From: Azospirillum lipoferum 4B
Lineage (GTDB): Bacteria > Pseudomonadota > Alphaproteobacteria > Azospirillales > Azospirillaceae
NCBI RefSeq assembly: GCF_000283655.1
Contig: NC_016622.1
Coordinates: 124,001 to 188,000, forward strand
DNA length: 64,000 nucleotides
Reading direction: 5' to 3'
Below the pieces are notes generated by a model. It did no database searches, was not told the origin of the DNA, and worked only from the letters and a program-made list of their open reading frames with translations. Shown in pieces: positions 1-8,729 of the stretch. Each line of letters starts with the position of its first letter. The stretch's first letter is position 1. The position numbers and the translations under genes were made by a program.

Positions 1-211
1 CCAGCCCGATGCGGATTCGCCCGTCCATCACCGCGATGGTGGCGGGGATCGCCCCGGCGGCCCGCACCTCCGCCTCCAGCGCGCGGGCGGTCTCCAGGTT
101 GCGGGGGTAGGGCATGCCGTGGGAGATCACCGTCGATTCCAGGGCCACCACCGGGCGGTTGGCGGCAAGCGCGTCGGCGACCTCGGGGGTCGGCAGCAGG
201 ATCGGGTGCAT
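1..211 (-). CDS. psuG: Pseudouridine-5'-phosphate glycosidase, partial (C-terminus beyond window)
   Basis: PsuG reversibly splits pseudouridine 5'-phosphate into uracil and ribose 5-phosphate during pseudouridine catabolism in the cytoplasm. The 70 visible residues are its N-terminus. They carry the family signature [16 protein letters not shown] at residues 23-38, followed by the [17 protein letters not shown] segment (residues 54-70), both typical of the PsuG fold. The ATG at 211-209 begins [11 protein letters not shown]. The gene runs off the left edge, so the catalytic lysine and C-terminal half cannot be checked. It is divergent from the exonuclease gene, with a 40-bp gap that must hold both promoters. 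The usual partner pseudouridine kinase (PsuK) is not in the window. Family identification is secure; activity is inferred. Confidence 0.93.
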   Translation of the reverse strand, partial: MHPILLPTPEVADALAANRPVVALESTVISHGMPYPRNLETARALEAEVRAAGAIPATIAVMDGRIRIGL

Positions 212-251
212 GCGCTGGGTCTCCGCTGTTGGGCGCCCTATATTAGGACGC

Positions 252-1316
252 ATGTCCGCTGCACACCAATTCAATCCAGATCGCCCGCACCCCGACAGGT
301 GGATCAGGGTCCTGCCCGAGGGCCTCTATGTCGAGCCGGGGGGCTTCCACATCGACCCGGTGCGCCCGGTGGAGCGCGCGGTCGTCACCCATGGCCATTC
401 CGACCATGCGAGGCCGGGCAACCGCCATGTGCTGGCGACTCCGGGCACGCTCGCCATCATGCGCCAGCGGATGGGGGAGGGGGTGGGGGGAAGCCTGCAA
501 GCGCTGGAGTATGGCGAGACCTTGCGGATCGGCGATGTCGATGTGCGGCTGGTGCCGGCCGGCCATGTGCTGGGCAGCGCGCAGGTGGTGCTGGAGCATG
601 CCGGGTCGCGCGTGGTGGTGTCGGGCGACTACAAGCGCCGCTTCGACCGCACCTGTGCGCCTTTCGAGCCGGTGCCTTGCGACGTCTTCGTGACCGAGGC
701 GACCTTCGGCCTGCCGGTGTTCCGCCATCCGCCCGACCTGGGCGAAGTGGGGAAGCTGCTGCATTCGATGGCGCTGTTCCCGGAGCGCAGCCATGTCGTC
801 GGCGTCTATGCGCTGGGCAAATGCCAGCGGCTGATCACGCTGCTGCGGGCGGCGGGATACGACCGGCCGATCTGGCTGCATGGCGCGCTGGAGCCGCTGT
901 GCCGGCTATATCGCGATTGGGGCGTGGAACTGGGGGAACTGCGGCCGGCCACGGTGGCGGCGAAGGAGGATCTGAAGGGCGCGCTGGTGCTGGCCCCACC
1001 GGCGGCGGTGGCCGACCGCTGGGCGCGGCGGCTGGCCGATCCGGTGGTGGCGGTGGCGTCGGGCTGGATGCGGGTGCGCCAGCGTGCCCGCCAGCGCGGG
1101 GTGGAACTGCCGCTGGTCATCTCCGACCATGCCGACTGGGACGAACTGTGCCAGACGCTGGAGGATGTCGGCGCGCCGGAGGTCTGGGTGACGCATGGGC
1201 GGGAGGAGGCGCTGGTCCATTACGCCACCAGCCGCGGCATCCGCGCCCGCGCCCTGGCGCTGATCGGCTTCGAGGACGAGGATTCGGAAGGGCTGTCGGG
1301 AGGAGAGGCGTCGTGA
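252..1316 (+). CDS. Ligase-associated DNA exonuclease, metallo-beta-lactamase fold
   Basis: A 354-residue protein of the ligase-associated exonuclease family (TIGR04122 type, related to SNM1/CPSF nucleases). It is expected to trim DNA ends for the neighbouring ATP-dependent ligase. The metal-binding motif [11 protein letters not shown] lies near residue 45, and a later SGDYKRR provides the usual aspartate. A C-terminal ISDHADW and VTHGR resemble the beta-CASP histidine motifs. I chose the ATG at 252 ([12 protein letters not shown]) because family members start just before the [20 protein letters not shown] stretch; the 46 codons available upstream overlap psuG on the other strand and look non-coding. 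Its stop overlaps the GTG of the ligase (GTGA), so the two are translationally coupled. Confidence 0.93.
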   Translation: MSAAHQFNPDRPHPDRWIRVLPEGLYVEPGGFHIDPVRPVERAVVTHGHSDHARPGNRHVLATPGTLAIMRQRMGEGVGGSLQALEYGETLRIGDVDVRLVPAGHVLGSAQVVLEHAGSRVVVSGDYKRRFDRTCAPFEPVPCDVFVTEATFGLPVFRHPPDLGEVGKLLHSMALFPERSHVVGVYALGKCQRLITLLRAAGYDRPIWLHGALEPLCRLYRDWGVELGELRPATVAAKEDLKGALVLAPPAAVADRWARRLADPVVAVASGWMRVRQRARQRGVELPLVISDHADWDELCQTLEDVGAPEVWVTHGREEALVHYATSRGIRARALALIGFEDEDSEGLSGGEAS

Positions 1317-2914
1317 ACCGCTTTGCCGCGCTGATCGACGCGCTGGTCTTCATGCCGTCGCGCAACGGCAAGATCCGCCTGATGGTCGAGCATTTCGCCA
1401 CCGCGCCGGATCCCGAGCGCGGATGGGCGCTGGCGGCGCTGACCGGGGCCTTGAGCTTCCGCGAAGCCAAGCCGGCGGCGATCCGCGAACTGGCGGCGAC
1501 CAGGGTCGATCCGCAGCTTCTGGCGCTGTCCTACGACTATGTCGGCGATCTGGCGGAGACGGTGGCGCTGATCTGGCCGGAGCGTCCGGAAAGGGCCAAC
1601 AGCCTGCCGCCCAGCCTGGACGAGGTGGTGGAGGGCTTGCAGGCCGCCAGGCGCGGGCAGGTGATCGGGCTGGTGGAGGGCTGGCTCGACACGCTCGACA
1701 CGTCGGGGCGCTTCGCTTTGCTGAAGCTGATCACCGGGGCACTGCGCATCGGCGTGTCGGCGCGGCTGGCCAAGACGGCGCTGGCGGACTGGGGCAAGGC
1801 GGCCCGGCCGGAGGTGGGCGTCGATGACGTGGAGGAGGTCTGGCATGGGCTGACCGCCCCCTATGCGGAACTGTTCGCCTGGCTGGAGGGGCGGGCCGAG
1901 CGGCCGGCGACCGGCTCCGGCGCCGGGTTCCGCCCGATGATGCTGTCCCACCCGCTGGAGGAGGAGGACCGGGCGGCGCTCGACCCCGCCGCCTATGCCG
2001 CCGAATGGAAGTGGGACGGCATCCGCGTGCAGCTGGTGGCCCGCGGCGGTGAGCGGCGGCTCTACAGCCGCACCGGCGACGACGTGTCCGGCGCCTTCCC
2101 CGACATTGTCGATCACATGAGCTTCGACGCGGTGCTGGACGGCGAATTGCTGGTGGCGCGCGACGGGGTGGTGGCGCCCTTCAACGACCTGCAGCAGCGG
2201 CTCAACCGCAAGACGGTGACGGCGCAGATGCTGCGCGACGGGCCGGCCTGGGTGCGGCTATACGACATCCTGTTCGACGGCGGGGAGGATCTGCGCGGCC
2301 TGTCCTTCGTCGAGCGCCGCGCCCGGCTGGAGCGCTGGTACGAGGCGGTGCGGCCGCGGCGGATGGATCTGTCGCCGCTGGTGCCCTTCGGCGGCTGGGA
2401 CGAGCTGGTGGCTCTGCGCGAGGGCGCGCGGGAGAACGGCATCGAGGGGCTGATGCTGAAGCGGCGCGACAGCGCCTATCTGGCCGGGCGGCCGAAGGGG
2501 CCGTGGTTCAAGTGGAAGCGCGGGGCGCTGACGCTCGACACCGTGATGATGTACGCCCAGCGCGGCCACGGGAAGCGGTCGAGCTATTATTCCGACTACA
2601 CCTTCGGCGTCTGGCGCGATCATGAGTTGGGCCGGGAGCTGGTGCCGGTCGGCAAGGCCTATTCCGGCTTCACCGATGCCGAGCTGATCGAACTGGACCG
2701 CTGGGTGCGCAACCACACCACCCGCCGCTACGGCCCGGTGCGCGAGGTGGAGGCCGGGCTGGTGCTGGAGGTCGCCTTCGACAGCGTGCATCCGTCGACC
2801 CGGCACAAGAGCGGGCTGGCGATGCGCTTCCCGCGCATCCACCGCATCCGCTGGGACAAGCCGGCGCCGGAGGCGGACCGGCTGGAGACGCTGGCGGCGA
2901 TGGTGGTGGGGTGA
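1313..2914 (+). CDS. ATP-dependent DNA ligase (exonuclease-associated type)
   Basis: A 533-residue ATP-dependent DNA ligase that seals nicks through an AMP-lysine intermediate. An N-terminal DNA-binding domain (about 1-200) precedes the nucleotidyltransferase motif EWKWDGIRVQ with adenylated Lys233. Later motifs are LDGELLVARDG, EGLMLKRRDS and the motif V segment GPWFKWKRG, followed by an OB-fold ending in FPRIHRIRWDKP. The start is a GTG within the stop codon of the exonuclease (GTGA); upstream in-frame sequence is only the shadow of that gene. This is the TIGR04120-type ligase that in many proteobacteria travels with an exonuclease, an Lhr-like helicase and a phosphoesterase. The latter two are not adjacent here. 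It is distinct from the essential NAD-dependent LigA. Confidence 0.94.
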   Translation: MNRFAALIDALVFMPSRNGKIRLMVEHFATAPDPERGWALAALTGALSFREAKPAAIRELAATRVDPQLLALSYDYVGDLAETVALIWPERPERANSLPPSLDEVVEGLQAARRGQVIGLVEGWLDTLDTSGRFALLKLITGALRIGVSARLAKTALADWGKAARPEVGVDDVEEVWHGLTAPYAELFAWLEGRAERPATGSGAGFRPMMLSHPLEEEDRAALDPAAYAAEWKWDGIRVQLVARGGERRLYSRTGDDVSGAFPDIVDHMSFDAVLDGELLVARDGVVAPFNDLQQRLNRKTVTAQMLRDGPAWVRLYDILFDGGEDLRGLSFVERRARLERWYEAVRPRRMDLSPLVPFGGWDELVALREGARENGIEGLMLKRRDSAYLAGRPKGPWFKWKRGALTLDTVMMYAQRGHGKRSSYYSDYTFGVWRDHELGRELVPVGKAYSGFTDAELIELDRWVRNHTTRRYGPVREVEAGLVLEVAFDSVHPSTRHKSGLAMRFPRIHRIRWDKPAPEADRLETLAAMVVG

Positions 2915-2962
2915 GGGGGGTGGAGGCTGCGATTGCTCCCTCGAGTCCTGCCCCCTCCCTAA

Positions 2963-2988
2963 CCCTCCCCCGCTCACGCGGGAGAGGG
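2963..2988. repeat. GC-rich intergenic hairpin (CCCTCCCCCGC family)
   Basis: An 11-bp stem, CCCTCCCCCGC against GCGGGAGAGGG, with a 4-nt loop, lies between the convergent ligase and oxygenase genes. There is no T-tract, so a Rho-independent terminator role is uncertain. Similar CCCTCCCC/GGGAGAGGG hairpins recur at 14.3, 25.3, 60.3 and 63.7 kb, which marks it as one copy of a dispersed intergenic repeat. Confidence 0.6.
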
Positions 2989-3002
2989 AACTCCGCCGCC
3001 CC

Positions 3003-3635
3003 TCAATACCCCTGCGCCTGCCCGCCGAAGACGCCCTTGGCCCAGGCGCCGATACGGTGGCGCCATTGTTCGTGCCAGATGTAGACGCTGCCCTTGACCC
3101 AGTTCATCTGGATCGCGCGGCGCTGGCCTTCGAAGGGATAGTGGCCGTGCCAGGAGGTGTCGCTGCGGCGGAAGCACATCAGGGTGCCTTCCTCCGGCGG
3201 GACCTCGGCGGCGTAATCCTCCAGGTTCTGGGAGCGCAGGATGCGCAGACGGCCGCCGGTGGCCTCCCAGGGCGGGTTCATGTAGATCAGCACCGTGATG
3301 ACCTTGCTGGCCGAATCCGGATGGATCTTGCCGTCGGTCGGCCGGCACATGCCGCGCGCCGTGAACATGGTCGGGTAGCCCGACAGGTCGAGCCCGAACT
3401 TGTCGGAAAAGGCCTTGCAGACCTCCGGCCCCTTCAGTTCGGCGATCAGCCGGTCGAAGCTCGGCCCCTGGGGGAAGACGCCCAGCGGGATCGAGCCGGG
3501 CCGGTCGACCTTGGGATAGTCGCGGTGCAGCTCCTCGAGAAACTCGCGCTTCACGAAGCCGGGAACGCACAGGAAGTCGTAGGGGTCGTGCTGCAGAGGG
3601 GTGGCGCGGAACTTGTCCAGATCGAGCATGGACAT
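3003..3635 (-). CDS. 2OG-Fe(II) oxygenase family protein
   Basis: A 210-residue cytoplasmic protein with the double-stranded beta-helix pattern of 2-oxoglutarate/Fe(II)-dependent dioxygenases. The iron facial triad is visible: H-x-D in KIHPDSASK, then the distal histidine in SWHGHYPF. The basic residue that binds 2-oxoglutarate is likely in RRAIQMNWV. The start is the ATG at 3635 (MSMLDLDKF), preceded by GGGAG about nine bases upstream; an upstream in-frame extension lacks a ribosome site. A second oxygenase of the same superfamily lies immediately upstream on the same strand (78-bp gap), and the two share the layout Lys/Ile-H-x-D followed by a WHG motif. The substrate is unknown. Such proteins hydroxylate peptides or small molecules; nothing here specifies which. 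Confidence 0.82.
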   Translation of the reverse strand: MSMLDLDKFRATPLQHDPYDFLCVPGFVKREFLEELHRDYPKVDRPGSIPLGVFPQGPSFDRLIAELKGPEVCKAFSDKFGLDLSGYPTMFTARGMCRPTDGKIHPDSASKVITVLIYMNPPWEATGGRLRILRSQNLEDYAAEVPPEEGTLMCFRRSDTSWHGHYPFEGQRRAIQMNWVKGSVYIWHEQWRHRIGAWAKGVFGGQAQGY

Positions 3636-3713
3636 GGGTACGGAACTCCCAAAGAGCGTGCCGACGGTGGCTTTGCCCCCCAAAACCGGCGTCACTTAAC
3701 CACGACGGAAGTT

Positions 3714-4370
3714 TTATGCAATAGGTTTGTCAGGGAAGCAGAGCTCCTGCCGCGCCCGCCATTCGGGGCCGACATAGTTGACGATGATCGACTTGCGCAC
3801 GCCGTCGATCGGACGTTTCTCGAATCCATGCCAGGTATTATCGGCGGGGATAAAGATCAGGCCTTCATTGAAGGCGTAGGGTGCGCGGGCGACCACCGTC
3901 CGTGTTGCGTCCAGCACGTCGGTGCCCCAGTGCGAGCAGTTCGGACCCTTGGACAGATAGATCAGCATCGTGAATTTCTTGACGCCGATGTCGGTGTGCG
4001 GCTCCAGCCAGAAGCCGTCGGTGTCCTGGCAATATTCGATGCGCAGGCTGGTGCCGGACAGGTCGACGCTGCAGGTGCGCTGGATCGCCTCCACCACCGG
4101 GCGGCCCTGGAAGGCCTGGGCGACCGTCTCGCACACCGCATGTTTCGCCCGGTTCTCCTCGCCGAAATAGGTGCGCGACGCGTTGTTGGTCTCGCGCTTG
4201 CCGTAGGTGTCGGACACCCGCGGCGGCCCCCAGGGCAGGGCGGCGATGGCGTCGGCGTCGTCCTCCGGCAGGGCTTCGGACAGCAGCCAGTGATTATAAG
4301 GCGTCTCGGACAGCCGGCTGCGCTCCAGGCAGCGCAGGAAGGAGGCGGAAACGGCGTCGGCGGTGGTCAT
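3714..4370 (-). CDS. 2OG-Fe(II) oxygenase family protein (second, adjacent paralog type)
   Basis: A 218-residue dioxygenase-like protein. The metal-binding H-x-D is in EPHTDIGVKKFTMLIYLS, the distal histidine is in NTWHGFEKR, and the 2-oxoglutarate-binding basic residue is probably in GVRKSIIVNYV. The start at 4370 (MTTADAVSASF) fits the length of the downstream neighbour; translation further upstream gives low-complexity arginine/proline-rich sequence with no family character. It sits between an ELM1-family gene (151-bp gap upstream) and another 2OG oxygenase downstream, all on the minus strand, so the three may form one transcription unit. WHG-type members of this superfamily occur near polysaccharide-modification genes in other bacteria, but the substrate here is not determined. 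Confidence 0.82.
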   Translation of the reverse strand: MTTADAVSASFLRCLERSRLSETPYNHWLLSEALPEDDADAIAALPWGPPRVSDTYGKRETNNASRTYFGEENRAKHAVCETVAQAFQGRPVVEAIQRTCSVDLSGTSLRIEYCQDTDGFWLEPHTDIGVKKFTMLIYLSKGPNCSHWGTDVLDATRTVVARAPYAFNEGLIFIPADNTWHGFEKRPIDGVRKSIIVNYVGPEWRARQELCFPDKPIA

Positions 4371-4521
4371 GATGGCGATGGGTCCGGGTCCAGGGGCGTC
4401 CGGTTCGGGACGGTCGGTTTGCCGGCGCTTATGCCATGGCCCGCGCACGAACGCCGCCCCCAAACCGGCGGGACCCGCGGGGTGCGCGCATTGGCCGCGC
4501 CCGCACCCCGCCGCCCCATCG

Positions 4522-5499
4522 TTACGCCAGACCGTGCCGCTTCCGGTGGGCCGACAGGCGGCGCATCGCCTCCTCGGCGACGATCCGCGTCTCGTCCATC
4601 GGCCGATAGCTCCAATGGTCGAGCGAACCGTCGAAGGGCCGGGTGATGCCGTCCTGGTACAGCCCGTCATGGAAGGCGCGGAACTTGGGCGACCCGCCGT
4701 CCAGCTCGATCACATAGACCGGCTTGCCGGTGGAGCAGGCCTCCGACGTCATCGACACGCTGTCGCAGGTCACCACCACCGCATCCGCCAAGCCCAGATA
4801 GGCGAAATAGGGGTTCTCGCCGGTGCCGTCCCACACCTCCGCCGGCAGGCCGGACAGGCGGGCGCGCAGGATCGCCTCGTTGTCGGCGCCGGTGCGGCGC
4901 GACGGGGTGACCATCAGCCCGGCACCATGGCTGCGCGTCAGGTTGGCCAGCCGTTCCGCCACGTCGCCCATGATGGTGGGCGTCAGGCGGTAGACCCCGT
5001 TGTCGCCGCCGATCAGCACGGCGATGCGCGGATGCGGCAGATGGGCCAGCCGCGGGGCGAAGCGTTCGGCGGCGTCGGCCAGGATGGCGGGCGTCACCCG
5101 GTGCAGCGCCCCGCGCGTCACCAGAACGTTGTCGGCCCGCAGCTTGTCGTGGCGCGGCACGACGACCAGATCGAAATGCCGCGGGTTCATCACCGGGTCC
5201 TGGATCTGGACGGTGAAGGTCCGCCCGCGCGACTGGCGGCGCACCGCCAGCGAGACGGCGATGGACTGCCGGCCGGTGCCGATCAGGATGTCGGGCCAGG
5301 GCGGCTCCACCGGATCGCCCTTGGGGCCGGCGGCGAAGCGGTTGCCGATCCGCCAGTAGGGGGTCAGCTGGCGCCAGGGGGTGCGCAGATGGACGCGCTT
5401 GATCACCGGCGTCAGGCCCAGCGCCTCGGCCAGCCCGATGCACTGGTTTTCCATGCCGGCCTTGCCGTCCGACACGACCCAACACGTCAAAGGTTGCAT
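4522..5499 (-). CDS. Mitochondrial fission ELM1 family protein
   Basis: A 325-residue protein of the ELM1 family (PF06258), named for a plant mitochondrial fission factor but widespread in alphaproteobacteria. The N-terminus MQPLTCWVVSDGKAGMENQ and the core PDILIGTGRQSIAVSLAVRR are characteristic. The overall architecture resembles a GT-B glycosyltransferase-like fold: a TWxxSDGKxG nucleotide-like loop early, then VSMTSEACSTGKPVYVIEL near residue 260, where glycosyltransferases bind nucleotide sugar. No signal peptide or membrane segment is seen. Its bacterial role is unknown; involvement in glycan metabolism is only inferred from the fold-like motifs. It is the first gene of a possible minus-strand unit with the two 2OG oxygenases and is divergent from the Lrp gene (152-bp gap). 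Confidence 0.85.
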   Translation of the reverse strand: MQPLTCWVVSDGKAGMENQCIGLAEALGLTPVIKRVHLRTPWRQLTPYWRIGNRFAAGPKGDPVEPPWPDILIGTGRQSIAVSLAVRRQSRGRTFTVQIQDPVMNPRHFDLVVVPRHDKLRADNVLVTRGALHRVTPAILADAAERFAPRLAHLPHPRIAVLIGGDNGVYRLTPTIMGDVAERLANLTRSHGAGLMVTPSRRTGADNEAILRARLSGLPAEVWDGTGENPYFAYLGLADAVVVTCDSVSMTSEACSTGKPVYVIELDGGSPKFRAFHDGLYQDGITRPFDGSLDHWSYRPMDETRIVAEEAMRRLSAHRKRHGLA

Positions 5500-5652
5500 G
5501 AGAACTCGGATCGTTGGAGCTGTGGAGGGGATTGCGGCGAAATGACCGCTATCCGGGTTGCTCGCCCTTGCGGGGGTTTCGGTCTTGGCGTAGACACCAT
5601 GCCCGTGTAATATCCTTTCTCCAAATCATCCCCGGAGCGACCGAGTAAAACC

Positions 5653-6219
5653 ATGCGGCGGGTCAAACTCGACCGAATTGACCGTCGGATTCTGCGCGAT
5701 CTGCAGAACGACGGCCGGATGACCAACGTGGAGCTTGCCCGACGTGCCGGCATCTCCGCTCCGCCCTGCCTGCGCCGCGTCCGCGCGCTGGAGGAGGCGG
5801 GATTCATCCGTGGCTACCACGCCGACGTCAACCCCGATGCACTGGGGTTCGGCGTCACGGTGTTCGCCCAGGTCGGCCTCAGCAGCCAGGCCGAAGCGGA
5901 CCTAAAGAAATTCGAGGAGCTCGTCAACAGCTGGCCGCTCGTGCGTGAGTGCAACATGCTGGCCGGTGAATATGATTTCGTGCTGAAGATCGTGGCGGAG
6001 GACTGGGACGACTACCAGCGCTTCCTGACGACCAAGCTGACGTCGGCGCCCAACGTCGCCCATGTGAAGTCGGCCCTGTCGATCCGCACCAGCAAGCACA
6101 CCCCCGGCGTTCCCATCGACGTCGATTCGCCCGACATCCCGGAAGGGACCGAGGACGACGAGGACGAGGATTTCGTCGAGGACGAGGCCGAGACACCTGC
6201 CCGCGCCACCCGGCGCTGA
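5653..6219 (+). CDS. Lrp/AsnC family transcriptional regulator with acidic tail
   Basis: A 188-residue feast/famine regulator. The N-terminal winged HTH covers about residues 6-50 (LDRIDRRILRDLQNDGRMTN, then ELARRAGISAPPCLRRVRAL). The C-terminal AsnC ligand-binding/oligomerisation domain (about 65-145) contains the MLAGEYDFVLKIV strand typical of the family. These regulators usually bind amino acids and form octamers. Unusually, about 35 extra residues follow the domain, rich in Asp/Glu (EGTEDDEDEDFVEDEAE) and then RATRR. This tail is absent from classical 150-160-residue Lrp proteins. The gene is monocistronic; the divergent neighbour is the ELM1 gene, and chrA is convergent 22 bp downstream. 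Its target amino acid is not evident. Confidence 0.92.
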   Translation: MRRVKLDRIDRRILRDLQNDGRMTNVELARRAGISAPPCLRRVRALEEAGFIRGYHADVNPDALGFGVTVFAQVGLSSQAEADLKKFEELVNSWPLVRECNMLAGEYDFVLKIVAEDWDDYQRFLTTKLTSAPNVAHVKSALSIRTSKHTPGVPIDVDSPDIPEGTEDDEDEDFVEDEAETPARATRR

Positions 6220-6241
6220 ACGGGCAAGGCGTAACGGCCTT

Positions 6242-7588
6242 CTACAGGGAAGATGCGGCGGCCTGGAGCAGGCCCGCCGCGGCTCCCCCCAGCACCACCC
6301 AGTGGATCGCCATGGCCCGGCGGGTCAGGGCGTAGAGCGCGGCCAGCATGATCGCCCAGGCCCAGATCATGTGTCCGGCAGACTGCCCGTGCGGCAGCAG
6401 CACCGCCATTCCCAGATAGACGCCCAGGTTCAGGATCACCCCCACCACCGCCGCGGCGATGGCGGCCAGCGCCCCCGCGGCCAGACGGTTGTGGATCAGC
6501 CGCTCCACATAAGGGGCTCCGGCGAAGATGAACAGGAAGCAGGGCAGGAAGGTGACGTAGGTCGTCAGCGCCGCCCCCAGCGTTCCCGCCAGCCCCGGCG
6601 ACAGGTCCCCCGGCCGGTTCCAGCCGGCGAAGAAGCCGACATATTGCGTCACCAGGATCAGCGGCCCCGGCGTCGTCTCGGCCAGGGCCAGCCCGTCGAC
6701 CATCTCGCGCGGGCTGAGCCAGCCATAGGACTCCACCGCCTGCCCGGCGATGTAGGGCAGCACGGCATAGGCGCCGCCGAAGGTGACGAAGGCCGCCTTG
6801 GTGAACAGCGCCGCGATGCCGCGCCAGGGATCGGCCCCGAAGGCCAGCAGCACCGCCCCCACCGGCACCGCCCACAAGAGGACGAACAGCATCGCCAGTC
6901 CGAGCAGCCGTGCGGGCTTGGGCGCCGGCTCGTCCGGCTCGTCCTTCGCGGAGTCGCCGTCGGCCACCGGGTGCGGGTGGGCGAACCAGTGGCGGCCCGT
7001 CCGCGCCGCGACGCCGCCGACCGCCGCCGCGGCGCCGATGACCAGCGGGAAGGGCAGATGCAGCGCGAACAGGGCGAGGAAGGCGGCGCCGGCCATCGCC
7101 ACCGCCGCCGGTCCCTTCAGCGTGCGGCGGCCCATCCGCCAGACCGCGGCGACGATGATCGCCACCACCGCCGGCTTGATGCCGTCGAACAGCGCGCCGA
7201 CCAGCCCGGTGTCGCCATGGGCGGCGGCGATCCAGGACAGGACCAGCAGGACCAGGGCACCCGGCAGCACGAACAGCCCGCCCGCCACCAGCCCGCCGCG
7301 CACCCCGTGCAGCCGCCAGCCGATATAGGTGGCGAGCTGTTGCGCCTCCGGCCCCGGCAGCAGCATGCAGAAATTCAGCGCGTGCAGGAACCGCCTCTGG
7401 TCGATCCAGCGGCGGCGGTCGACCAGCTCGCTCTGCATCATCGCGATCTGCCCGGCCGGCCCGCCGAAGCTGGTCAGCCCCAGCCGCAGCCAGTAGAGGC
7501 AGAAGGTGCCGAAGGCAGGGACCGTGGCGGATTGCGCCAGCCTGGGCGGCGGAGCGGGCGGGGCGGGAGCGTCGGGAGCGTCGGTCAT
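6242..7588 (-). CDS. chrA: Chromate efflux transporter
   Basis: A 448-residue inner-membrane protein of the CHR superfamily in its long, bidomain form. Each half has the chromate_transp signature: FGGPAGQIAMMQSELVDRR near residue 40 and the matching FGGAYAVLPYIAGQ in the second half. About ten to twelve hydrophobic helices can be counted. A hydrophilic linker of Asp/Glu/His-rich residues (HPHPVADGDSAKDEPDEPAP) separates the halves. ChrA exports chromate using proton motive force and confers resistance, although many chromosomal homologues have other anion roles. The ATG at 7588 (MTDAPDAPAPP) is chosen because upstream sequence is low-complexity. No chrB regulator is adjacent. It overlaps no neighbour and is divergent from the hydrolase gene. 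Confidence 0.93.
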   Translation of the reverse strand: MTDAPDAPAPPAPPPRLAQSATVPAFGTFCLYWLRLGLTSFGGPAGQIAMMQSELVDRRRWIDQRRFLHALNFCMLLPGPEAQQLATYIGWRLHGVRGGLVAGGLFVLPGALVLLVLSWIAAAHGDTGLVGALFDGIKPAVVAIIVAAVWRMGRRTLKGPAAVAMAGAAFLALFALHLPFPLVIGAAAAVGGVAARTGRHWFAHPHPVADGDSAKDEPDEPAPKPARLLGLAMLFVLLWAVPVGAVLLAFGADPWRGIAALFTKAAFVTFGGAYAVLPYIAGQAVESYGWLSPREMVDGLALAETTPGPLILVTQYVGFFAGWNRPGDLSPGLAGTLGAALTTYVTFLPCFLFIFAGAPYVERLIHNRLAAGALAAIAAAVVGVILNLGVYLGMAVLLPHGQSAGHMIWAWAIMLAALYALTRRAMAIHWVVLGGAAAGLLQAAASSL

Positions 7589-7769
7589 GGGGCCGCACCC
7601 TAACGCAAACCGGGCCGCAAGGCAGCGTCCACCGTCGGCCGGGGCAGCGGCGGGGCGCGCGGCCGAGACAATTGAGGGGCGGCCATGGCCTTCCGCAACG
7701 CCGGGGTTTAATATTGCAACCGCGAGCGCCGCCGTCGTGGCCGGCGCCGGGAGTCGGGGATTCTGGAGA

Positions 7770-8699
7770 ATGAAGGCTTCCGCCCGCGGTCGCGCGGCTG
7801 TGTTGGGTGCGGCGCTGTGTGCCGGTATCGGGGTGTTCGCCGCCGGGATGTCGGCCTCCGTGGCAACGGCCCATGCCGCGGTCGGCGTCCATGCCGAGGA
7901 GATCGTCCGCTTTCCGTCCACCGACGGCGACCTGACCGGCGGGGCGCCGACCATGCTGAGCGGGCGGCTGCTGCGGCCCTCGGGCGCCGGACCGCACCCG
8001 GCAGTGGTCATGCTGCATGGCTGCGGCGGCCTCTATGCCCGCAACGGCCGGGTGTTGCCGCGCCATGTCTGGTGGGCCACCCACCTGCAGCGCCAGGGCT
8101 TCGAGGTGCTGATGGTCGACAGCTTCGGCCCGCGCGACGTGGACGAGGTCTGCACCACCGCGCTGAAGGACCGCACCGTCCGCGCCACGATGGAGCGCAA
8201 GCGCGACGCCTGGGGGGCGCTGGCCTTCCTGCGCCGTCGGCCGGAGGTGGACCATGCCCGCATCGGACTGATCGGCTGGTCGCAGGGGGCGGGCACCGTG
8301 CTGGCCGCCTATGGCGCCGGCGAGGACGGGCCGGCGGGATCGGAGGCCGGCGGTTTCCGTGCCGCCGTGGCCTTCTATCCCGGCTGCCGGGCGCCGCTGA
8401 GCGACGAGGACTGGCAGCCCGACGGTCCGCTGCTGCTGCTGATCGGCGACAAGGACGACTGGACCCCGCCGCAGAACTGCGTCGATTTGTCCGGGCGCGA
8501 GGGCGTGAAGGACCGGATGGAACTGGTGGTCTATCCCGACGCCTACCACGGCTTCGACGCGCCCGACGCCCCGGTGCGCAAGCGCAAGGACCTTGCCACC
8601 GCACCCGATGGAACGGCCCATGTCGGCACGAACGAAGACGCCCGCTCGGACGCGATCCGGCGGGTGATGGAATTCTTCAGGGACAAGCTGCGGGGGTAG
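7770..8699 (+). CDS. Dienelactone hydrolase-like alpha/beta hydrolase, exported
   Basis: A 309-residue alpha/beta hydrolase of the dienelactone hydrolase family. An N-terminal signal peptide (about residues 1-34, AAVLGAALCAGIGVFAAGMSA then ATAHA-A) indicates export to the periplasm. The oxyanion-hole region is VVMLHGCGG. The nucleophile elbow is GWSQGAG (serine, rather than the cysteine of classical dienelactone hydrolase). The acid is likely in GDKDDWTPP and the catalytic histidine is in DAYHGFDAP, giving a complete triad. Start ATG 7770 (MKASARGR) follows CTGGAGA, a good ribosome site. The substrate is unknown; the family includes carboxylesterases. The gene stands alone, followed by a 200-bp repeat element. 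Confidence 0.87.
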   Translation: MKASARGRAAVLGAALCAGIGVFAAGMSASVATAHAAVGVHAEEIVRFPSTDGDLTGGAPTMLSGRLLRPSGAGPHPAVVMLHGCGGLYARNGRVLPRHVWWATHLQRQGFEVLMVDSFGPRDVDEVCTTALKDRTVRATMERKRDAWGALAFLRRRPEVDHARIGLIGWSQGAGTVLAAYGAGEDGPAGSEAGGFRAAVAFYPGCRAPLSDEDWQPDGPLLLLIGDKDDWTPPQNCVDLSGREGVKDRMELVVYPDAYHGFDAPDAPVRKRKDLATAPDGTAHVGTNEDARSDAIRRVMEFFRDKLRG

Positions 8700-8729
8700 G
8701 GGGGCTGACGTCCCCTCTCCCCGATGGGG

